Shown in pieces: positions 1 to 4,734 of a stretch of 6,561 bases of DNA (the first letter of the stretch is position 1; the number at the start of each line of letters is the position of its first letter). The DNA comes from JAHEFU01 sp020440645 (lineage in GTDB: Bacteria > 4484-113 > JAFGCY01), in contig JAGRNR010000093.1 in assembly GCA_020440645.1 (NCBI GenBank), positions 1 through 6,561 of the forward strand. Reading direction: 5' to 3'. The notes below the pieces were generated by a model. The model had not been told where the DNA came from and ran no database searches. It saw nothing but the letters and a program-made list of their open reading frames with translations. Both the position numbers and the translations under genes were made by a program.

Positions 1-1217
1 GGTTCATCGGTGATGACCGGCGCAGCGACCCAAGCACCTGGTTCGCCTTCCAGAAGCCGGGAGAGTACGAGGTGCGCCTCGATGTGACTGACAAGTTCGA
101 CCAGGTGATCCACGCCCCGTCAATCAAGGTGCGTGTGCGCCCTGGCCCGCTCAGCTATGCGCAGCCCGTCGCTGTGATCGAGCCGCTGACCGGCAGTACA
201 CGCGCGGTGGTGATGGACTACACCGCCTCCAACGCCCTGCCACTCTCCAGTCCGACAAATGAGGGCGGCATCGACATGGTGGATGTAAGTGCCGACGGCC
301 GCTTCCTGGCAATGGTCAGCGAGTTCGGCCTGCTGGTGAAGGAGATTGCCAGCGGCGACCCGGTGGCCTCATTCCTGCCGGCAGCCGGTGAGATCGTCTC
401 ACTGCAGGCTGTGGAGGATGGCAACGCCTACATCACGCTGGAGACCGCCGGTGGCCTGGCCACCTGGCTGATCCGCCCGGCCTGCGACCCGCTGAAGGTC
501 TGCGACGGCTTCCTGTTTGATGCCAGTGGCATCGGCACCGTGCTCGCCATCGGTGACAAGCTTGAGAAGAACTTCCGTCAGCTGCGTGTTGTCAGTGTCG
601 ACCCCGCATACGGCCAGGTCGGCGAACCGCTGCTGATCGGCAAGGCCAGCGAGGCGAAACTCAGCCGCGACGGCCGCTACCTGTTCCATATTGACGACCA
701 GAGCCGCATCGTGCGCCGCCATGTCCCGAGTGGCGACGTGGAGTTCCTCGCCACCGGCAGCGACCGCAAGAGCGGGCTGGCCGCCAGCGGTGACGGTGAC
801 AGCATCGCATTCGCCAGCGAGATGGGCGAGCGCCGCGACATCATCCTCGGCCGCTACGACATGGGCGGAGTGTTCCAGCTCGCCAGTGTGACGGACCGCA
901 CCGGCTTCTACGCCGAGCACATGCTGCTCAATGGCGACGGCAGCTACCTGCTGGCCTACGGCTCCCGTGATGAGCTGGTGGCCCTGGTGCGCAAGGCCCG
1001 CGGGGACGAAACCCTCGCCGCCGACGAGGTGGACGCTGAGAAGCTGGTTGACGACGATGCCCCGCAGTACAGCTCAGGCCCGCCCAGCCGGCGTGAGCGC
1101 TACGGTGTGATCCGGCTGGACCTCAGCGGTTCCCCGGATGGCTGGAGCATCAGCACCGTCAATCCGCGCTTCGTGGCGGAGAGCAGTGCGGGCTTCGCAA
1201 TCGCCGGACCGTTCTGA
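1..1217 (+). CDS. PKD-like / beta-propeller-like protein, C-terminal part (5' partial)
   Basis: The frame is open from base 3 to the TGA at 1215-1217 (404 codons) with no stop, so the start lies outside the window. The GTG at 72 is an internal Val, not a start. The first visible residues, ending in PGEYEVRLDVTD, have the pattern of the last strands of a PKD-type immunoglobulin-like domain. After a linker come at least four spaced units of the form 'S/G-x-D-G-x-(Y/F/S)-hydrophobic' (VSADGRFLAM, LSRDGRYLFH, ASGDGDSIAF, LNGDGSYLLA), each followed by beta-rich sequence. This is typical of WD40-like/TolB-like propeller blades. Two cysteines (PACDPLKVCD) could form a disulphide. PKD plus propeller is usual for secreted or periplasmic proteins, but no signal peptide can be seen because the N-terminus is missing. 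No catalytic motif and no C-terminal sorting signal are visible. The fold class is fairly secure; the function is unknown. Confidence 0.85.
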   Translation, partial: FIGDDRRSDPSTWFAFQKPGEYEVRLDVTDKFDQVIHAPSIKVRVRPGPLSYAQPVAVIEPLTGSTRAVVMDYTASNALPLSSPTNEGGIDMVDVSADGRFLAMVSEFGLLVKEIASGDPVASFLPAAGEIVSLQAVEDGNAYITLETAGGLATWLIRPACDPLKVCDGFLFDASGIGTVLAIGDKLEKNFRQLRVVSVDPAYGQVGEPLLIGKASEAKLSRDGRYLFHIDDQSRIVRRHVPSGDVEFLATGSDRKSGLAASGDGDSIAFASEMGERRDIILGRYDMGGVFQLASVTDRTGFYAEHMLLNGDGSYLLAYGSRDELVALVRKARGDETLAADEVDAEKLVDDDAPQYSSGPPSRRERYGVIRLDLSGSPDGWSISTVNPRFVAESSAGFAIAGPF

Positions 1218-1238
1218 TCAGTCGTACTGCCGGCAGTA
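1214..1238. other. Two palindromes at the convergent gene ends
   Basis: The TGA of the propeller gene (1215-1217) and the complement of the TGA of the 242-aa gene (1218-1220) abut, making the 8-bp palindrome CTGATCAG (1214-1221). Four bases on is a perfect 14-bp palindrome, TACTGCCGGCAGTA (1225-1238), inside the last codons of the minus-strand gene. As RNA the second could form a 5-bp stem with a CCGG loop. It is symmetric, so it would exist in transcripts from either side, but no T-run follows on either strand. A role in ending both transcripts is only a guess. Confidence 0.35.
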
Positions 1239-1946
1239 GGCCATCAGAGTCAGGTTGATGCGCGCCTGGCAGCTGTAGGTCAGCCACATCACCGGCAGCA
1301 CCACCGGCGAGCCGATCATGATCACCGGCAGCAGCGGGAATATCACGCAGCCCAGGCAGTCGTTGTTCCAGAACCGGGCCAGCATCCCGCCCAGCAGGCA
1401 GCGCACGGCAGTCGCCCGCAGCTTTCCGTGCTCGCTCCTGGCAATGCACATCAGCGCTGGGTGCACGGTGGCCGCAGCCCGCAGCTGCTGCTGTGGCGTC
1501 ATCGGCAAGTCAAGAATCACAGCTCGCCAGGCCCAGCTGCCGTGCATCAGCTCCTTCAGGCGCAGCCAGACTTCCTCCTCCATGGCCAGCATCTGCACGT
1601 CGCTTTCACGGAAGTCCGTTGCCAACCGGGCTTCCAGGCGTTCACGGGCCCGCTGGGTCGTCCCCATGCAGAGGCTGCTGCCGTACCAGGTGATCCCGCC
1701 AATCGTTGCCAGCATTCCGGTCGTCTGCAGGAAGCCGTCTTCCAACGGTATGCCCAGAAATTGAAGCAGGTATGTGAATGCGAGCGGCGACAGGCACATG
1801 AGCACGAAACCGACCGTGATGCCAAGCATGCGCGCGCTCTCATCCTGGCGCTTGCCCGCCTCACTGGCGATGCCGGCAAACATGTCACCTACGCTGGATT
1901 CTGGCTCATCCGCCATGCAGAGATTGTGAACCACGGGGCAGCTCAT
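1218..1946 (-). CDS. Hypothetical membrane protein, three predicted segments, 242 aa
   Basis: I do not recognise the family. Hydrophobic stretches lie at about residues 41-64, 72-95 and 199-226. Between the second and third is a hydrophilic, mostly helical-looking region of about 100 residues with an Arg/Glu-rich start (RARERLEARL), an EEE at 123-125 and a Gln-rich PQQQL near 151-155. The tail after segment 3 is short and ends CRQYD. The gene overlaps the end of the upstream 254-aa gene by 41 nt from the ATG at 1946, or by 11 nt from the ATG at 1916 (MADEPESS...). The first start has a weak GGGGTG seven bases upstream and the second has no clear Shine-Dalgarno site, so the start is uncertain. 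Translational coupling within the operon is likely. Topology and a few aligned residues resemble the 314-aa product two genes upstream, suggesting possible paralogy. No catalytic motif is seen. Confidence 0.8.
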   Translation of the reverse strand: MSCPVVHNLCMADEPESSVGDMFAGIASEAGKRQDESARMLGITVGFVLMCLSPLAFTYLLQFLGIPLEDGFLQTTGMLATIGGITWYGSSLCMGTTQRARERLEARLATDFRESDVQMLAMEEEVWLRLKELMHGSWAWRAVILDLPMTPQQQLRAAATVHPALMCIARSEHGKLRATAVRCLLGGMLARFWNNDCLGCVIFPLLPVIMIGSPVVLPVMWLTYSCQARINLTLMAYCRQYD

Positions 1947-2670
1947 GCGGAAGCACCCCGGCTATCCGCCTGGCAGCCTCCTCATCCAGCAGGCAGTGCA
2001 CCGCCAGCAGCGGCCAGACCAGCCCGTATCCCAGCGCCCAGTAGATCTCAAACAACGGCACACCCAGAAGCCAGCCGGTATGCACCTCCGCATTGCGCCA
2101 GGCATTTTCGAAGTGTGGCCAGATCGCGAAGCTGGATCGCACCAGCAATGCGTATAACAGGCTGAATCCCAGTGTGCCAAGCACGGAACCCGCCACGAAG
2201 CGGCTGCGCTTGTATGCAAGGATCAGTCCGGTCACCGCCACCCCGCTCAGCGTGCTGACCATCACCGGCGTTCCGGTCACACCGAAGCGCACCCCGTAGC
2301 CGATCGCAATCCCGATAACGGAGTAGAGCAGGTAGCGTTTCCAGACCAGCCCCTTCTCCCTGGTGACGGAATAAGTGCCCGGCTGGAAGAACAGCAGCAT
2401 GCGTGTTGCCAAGATCCCGGCGCAGAACGAGAACAGCAGGTCCTCCGGGCTTGAGATGTAATGGAAGGTCACGCGGGGATCCCAGTATTGCGGGATGTAT
2501 TCAAAGCTGAACAGGCCGTAGGGGATGCACAGTACGCCGGAGAGCAGCAGCAGGCGCGCATTGCGCCGCGCAGTGAGCACGGCCACTGCACAGAGGAGCA
2601 GCATGATCAGGCACATCCCGAGGTAGGGATATGCGGAAAGGGTCACCAGCACACTGACATTATATGGCAT
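1906..2670 (-). CDS. Multi-pass membrane protein resembling the lycopene cyclase domain family, 254 aa
   Basis: About seven hydrophobic segments can be read (near residues 12-33, 38-55, 75-95, 113-129, 133-152, 158-178 and 205-226). Three stretches recall the lycopene cyclase domain (CrtYc/CrtYd-like) family as I remember it: YPYL near the N-terminus, the PQYWDP to SPEDLLFSF region (60-82), and GVPLFEIYWALGYG (203-216). The last corresponds to the usual GIPLEE-type motif, but the first of the two acidic residues is Phe here. Known members cyclise lycopene ends in carotenoid synthesis, while many bacterial relatives are uncharacterised. No other carotenoid gene is in the window, so cyclase activity should not be assumed. 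The ATG at 2670 has no Shine-Dalgarno site and a TATAAT lies within the first codons, so a start further in is possible. It follows the 314-aa gene by 53 nt and overlaps the 242-aa gene. The coding call is firm; the family is moderate. Confidence 0.75.
   Translation of the reverse strand: MPYNVSVLVTLSAYPYLGMCLIMLLLCAVAVLTARRNARLLLLSGVLCIPYGLFSFEYIPQYWDPRVTFHYISSPEDLLFSFCAGILATRMLLFFQPGTYSVTREKGLVWKRYLLYSVIGIAIGYGVRFGVTGTPVMVSTLSGVAVTGLILAYKRSRFVAGSVLGTLGFSLLYALLVRSSFAIWPHFENAWRNAEVHTGWLLGVPLFEIYWALGYGLVWPLLAVHCLLDEEAARRIAGVLPHELPRGSQSLHGG
2659..2664 (-). promoter_or_regulatory. Possible -10 element (TATAAT) at the start of the 254-aa gene
   Basis: A perfect TATAAT on the minus strand covers codons 3-4 of the 254-aa frame as called from the ATG at 2670. 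The best -35 candidate at 17-bp spacing (GCCACA) matches TTGACA at only three positions, and there is no extended -10 TG. If it works, transcription would begin near 2652 and translation would need a later start, such as a GTG near 2652 or 2646 or the ATG at 2616. In GC-rich DNA a perfect hexamer at a gene boundary deserves mention, but it may be chance. Confidence 0.25.
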
Positions 2671-2723
2671 TCATGGCAAGTTGTGGCATCAGTCAGGGGG
2701 ATTGCCCATCCACGGCAAGCTGC

Positions 2724-3668
2724 TCAGCCGGCCTGCGGTATTTCCTGTGCTGCGGACGTCGCGAACTTGTCGTCAACCAGGTAGTCGATGATGCACACTG
2801 TCCTGGCAACGCGGTACATGTGGTAGTTCGCCGTGATCAGCAGGATCGGCAGCGTGAATACTGACAACGAATTGCTCAGGCAGCAGCATACGCAGCAGGT
2901 GTACAGGGAGATCCGGCTGACCTGGAAGTTCCAGCTGCCGTTGAACAGCGATGCGTTGTCAAGCCGGCCAGGACCGTAACTCAGCTGCAGCACGCTGTTC
3001 CAGTAGCAGGCGCTGAACTCCAGCTGGTTCTCGAGGGTCTTCGGTCGCGCCGGGCTGATCCACTTCAGCGAGGGGATCTCATTCACCGCATCGATGATGA
3101 TGTGGGTGAAGTCCTCCTCGGCCACCACTCGCAGGAAGTCAGTGTGGTAGAGGTAGCTCTCCGACAGCTTGTAGCGGGTTACATGCATGCTCTCGACCCA
3201 GCGCCGGATGCTGCCGGCGATCGAGAAAGCGACCACGGCTCCCACTATCAGCCCAAGCGCCATGCCGGCGAAGGGCAGGAATGCCATCAGGTATTCGTAC
3301 GGCCCGCCGGAGGAGGAATTGAAATTGCCGGTGGCGAAGCTGCTCCCGAGGATGCCGAACATCATCATGAAGTTCGCCACGTAATAAACCACATACATAA
3401 CGATCATCGCCACGATGATCTGGATGATCACCACAAGCTGGCCATGCAGCCTCAGCACCTTGTCCCGCAGCGCCATCAGCCGCAGGCGGTAGTCGGGCTT
3501 GTCATACTTCGGGTCGTATCCACTGCTGGAAGGCTGCCCCGCGGCCGGGCCCGGCTGGGAAGCTTCCTCCGTGCCCTGTCCGGGCGTGCTGGGCTGGCCT
3601 GCATCACCGGGCAGCGGCTGCCCCCCACTCAGTTCCTCGTCGCGCCTGTCATCCGGCCTATCTGTCAT
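2724..3668 (-). CDS. Hypothetical membrane protein with Pro/Gly-rich N-terminus and Cys-rich third segment, 314 aa
   Basis: Family not recognised. Residues 1-60 are hydrophilic and of low complexity, rich in Pro, Gly, Gln, Ser and acidic residues, which suggests a disordered cytoplasmic tail. Hydrophobic segments follow at about 77-106, 127-152 and 254-282. The segment 1-2 loop is Ser/Gly/Asn-rich, and the segment 2-3 region of about 100 residues is polar. Segment 3 opens with five cysteines in six positions (258, 259, 261-263), which might bind metal, be acylated or form disulphides. The start is well bounded: an in-frame TGA lies two codons upstream of the ATG at 3668. There is no clear Shine-Dalgarno site. 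It is the first gene of the minus-strand trio, and a palindrome and a TAGAAT lie just upstream. The 242-aa protein two genes downstream has the same order of membrane segments, a similar-length central region and some shared residues. Confidence 0.8.
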   Translation of the reverse strand: MTDRPDDRRDEELSGGQPLPGDAGQPSTPGQGTEEASQPGPAAGQPSSSGYDPKYDKPDYRLRLMALRDKVLRLHGQLVVIIQIIVAMIVMYVVYYVANFMMMFGILGSSFATGNFNSSSGGPYEYLMAFLPFAGMALGLIVGAVVAFSIAGSIRRWVESMHVTRYKLSESYLYHTDFLRVVAEEDFTHIIIDAVNEIPSLKWISPARPKTLENQLEFSACYWNSVLQLSYGPGRLDNASLFNGSWNFQVSRISLYTCCVCCCLSNSLSVFTLPILLITANYHMYRVARTVCIIDYLVDDKFATSAAQEIPQAG

Positions 3669-3683
3669 GTGTCAGACATTCTA

Positions 3684-3698
3684 CTTTGCGCCGCAAAG
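3684..3698. promoter_or_regulatory. 15-bp palindrome in the divergent intergenic region (candidate operator)
   Basis: CTTTGCG-C-CGCAAAG is a perfect inverted repeat with 7-bp arms and a 1-bp centre, 15 bp upstream of the 314-aa gene. On the minus strand it directly precedes TAGAAT (3683-3678), which differs from a -10 consensus at one position. A TTGATC lies on the other side at 14-bp spacing, shorter than usual. A second short palindrome, TGTCAGACA (3670-3678), follows. The position suits a repressor site for the minus-strand operon. A transcript starting here would have almost no leader, in keeping with the missing Shine-Dalgarno site. No regulator is encoded in the window to pair with it. 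Confidence 0.35.
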
Positions 3699-3720
3699 AT
3701 CAACGAGGCCAATGACAGTC

Positions 3721-3748
3721 ATGCCAGCTACAGTACCCGGAATACAAT
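3721..3748 (+). promoter_or_regulatory. Possible sigma70-type promoter for the zinc-ribbon gene
   Basis: ATGCCA (3721-3726; four of six matches to TTGACA) and TACAAT (3743-3748; five of six matches to TATAAT) are 16 bp apart, placing a start near 3755 and a leader of about 45 nt before the ATG at 3801. A second -10-like TATGAT at 3768-3773 has no suitable -35. This is the most AT-rich patch of the intergenic region. The evidence is consensus matching by eye only. Confidence 0.3.
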
Positions 3749-3800
3749 ATTGCCTGCGGATTTCCGATATGATTGACCATCAGCTCCACGGAGGAACCTG

Positions 3801-3983
3801 ATGCCACTTTTCGAATACCGATGCAGCGACTGCGGGGCCGAGTTCGAGGCCCTGGTCTCGCGCGGCGACACTGAGCCGGTGGAGTGCGAAAAATGCCACG
3901 GCAAGCATACCGAGCGCATCGCATCCACCTTCTCATGCTGCAGCAGCGACTCCACCTCGGCCTCCGCGCCGATGGGCTGTTGA
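3801..3983 (+). CDS. FmdB-type zinc-ribbon protein, 60 aa
   Basis: The start MPLFEYRCSDCG is the hallmark of the small FmdB/CxxC_CxxC zinc-ribbon family (putative regulatory proteins). Two Cys pairs, C8-x2-C11 and C29-x2-C32, should bind one zinc ion. The spacing and the conserved FEALVS and VECEKC stretches fit the family. The tail after residue 40 is Ser/Ala-rich, with CC at 46-47 and a terminal Cys. The length of 60 residues is normal. GGAGGA at 3790-3795, five bases before the ATG, is a strong Shine-Dalgarno site and fixes the start. FmdB was named as a putative regulator of formamidase/acetamidase genes in methylotrophs, but the molecular role of most members is unknown and nothing here links this one to amides. 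It is divergent from the minus-strand trio and 93 nt ahead of the DUF4126 gene. Confidence 0.93.
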   Translation: MPLFEYRCSDCGAEFEALVSRGDTEPVECEKCHGKHTERIASTFSCCSSDSTSASAPMGC

Positions 3984-4042
3984 CGCAGGCCCGGCTAGGC
4001 CCGTGCGGCCTGACTGAAACCCGCCTGCCCGTCCCTGCGTCA
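3981..4042 (+). repeat. Inverted repeat spanning the zinc-ribbon/DUF4126 intergenic region
   Basis: TGACGCAGG (3981-3989, beginning with the zinc-ribbon stop codon) is exactly complementary to CCTGCGTCA (4034-4042), giving a 9-bp stem around a 44-nt loop. Inside it, CAGGCC (3986-3991) can instead pair with GGCCTG (4007-4012), so the two structures exclude each other. The unit AGGCCCG also occurs twice, 10 bp apart (3987 and 3997). No T-run follows, so an ordinary intrinsic terminator is unlikely. The right arm abuts CATAAT (4041-4046), a -10-like hexamer without a good -35. A regulatory role is possible but unproven. Confidence 0.35.
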
Positions 4043-4076
4043 TAATGGGTGCTAATCACCGAAAGGAGCAGCGGGT

Positions 4077-4709
4077 ATGGACTTTGCCCATGTTCTCGTA
4101 ATGATCCTGATGGCCGTCTCACTGAGCGCGGCCGCCGGACTGCGTGCCTTCCTGCCGCTGTTCGCAATTTCCCTGCTTTCCAGCACAGGCTACATAACCC
4201 TCGCCAGCGGCTTCAGCTGGCTGACCAGCACCGAAGCCGTGGTCGTGTTCGGCCTGGCGGTCGTGCTGGAGGTCGCAGCCGACAAGATCCCCGGGCTTGA
4301 CAACGCGCTTGATGCCACCGGACTGGTGGTCAAGCCGCTGGCCGCCGCGCTGCTCAGCTCCAGCCTGATCACGGGCATGGACCCGCTGCTGGCGATGGTG
4401 CTCGGCCTGATCATCGGCGGCACCGTGGCCGGTACCGTGCACTTCGGCAAGGCCCAGCTGCGCGCCGGTTCAACCGTGCTGACCGCCGGTTTCGGCAATC
4501 CCGTGATCTCCGTGGTCGAGGACGGCATCTCCGTGCTTGGCACCACGCTCGGTATCCTGCTGCCAGCCCTCGTCGGGGTTCTCGTGATCGGCGGGCTGTT
4601 CCTGCTCGGCCGGCGCATCATGCGCCGCAGCCGCAAGGGCATCACCGCCGAGGTGATCTCCGCTGACGGCGAGGTCGTCGGCGAGACCGACGCGCACTCA
4701 CTGAGCTGA
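4077..4709 (+). CDS. DUF4126 family membrane protein, 210 aa
   Basis: The sequence has the marks of DUF4126 as I know it: AAAGLRAFLPLF in the first segment (18-29), EVAADKIPGLDN (65-76) with Asp79 just after, and GNPVISVVEDG (140-150). Hydrophobic stretches at about 5-30, 55-68, 84-100, 103-122 and 152-178 make it an integral membrane protein. The tail is basic (RRIMRRSRK) then acidic. The function of the family is unknown; the conserved polar residues inside or beside membrane helices hint at transport or a channel, which is only inference. AAAGGAG at 4062-4068, eight bases before the ATG, supports the start. The stop is 25 nt before the TTG of the nucleotidyltransferase, so the two are probably co-transcribed. 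Length is normal for the family. Confidence 0.9.
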   Translation: MDFAHVLVMILMAVSLSAAAGLRAFLPLFAISLLSSTGYITLASGFSWLTSTEAVVVFGLAVVLEVAADKIPGLDNALDATGLVVKPLAAALLSSSLITGMDPLLAMVLGLIIGGTVAGTVHFGKAQLRAGSTVLTAGFGNPVISVVEDGISVLGTTLGILLPALVGVLVIGGLFLLGRRIMRRSRKGITAEVISADGEVVGETDAHSLS

Positions 4710-4730
4710 TCCCCGCATGGGATACTAGCT
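4704..4730 (+). other. Small imperfect hairpin between the DUF4126 and nucleotidyltransferase genes
   Basis: ATCCC (4709-4713) and GGGAT (4719-4723) form a 5-bp stem with loop CGCAT. Outside it AGCT (4704-4707) can pair with AGCT (4727-4730) across a small bulge. The hairpin fills nearly all the space between the upstream stop and the TTG at 4735, where a Shine-Dalgarno site would be expected and none is seen. It could be a weak attenuator or a translation-limiting structure. Only a TTT follows, so it is a poor terminator. Confidence 0.3.
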
Positions 4731-4734
4731 GCGT

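Noticed and set aside
1428..2165. 245-aa plus-strand open frame over the 242-aa and 254-aa membrane genes
   Set aside because: It is Pro/Ala/His/Gln-rich without domain signals, while the minus-strand frames show clean membrane segments and operon-like spacing.
3669..3720. Sigma54-type promoter suggested by TGGC and TTGC on the minus strand
   Set aside because: The GG and GC elements are 14 nt apart rather than the required 10.
3102..3776. 224-aa plus-strand open frame opposite the 314-aa gene
   Set aside because: It is very His/Glu-rich with no motif, it would run across the divergent control region, and the opposite strand gives a coherent membrane protein.
3700..4167. 155-aa minus-strand open frame opposite the zinc-ribbon gene
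   Set aside because: It is Arg/Ser/Cys-rich, typical of noise, and the plus strand has a strong ribosome site and a clear Cys-pair zinc ribbon.
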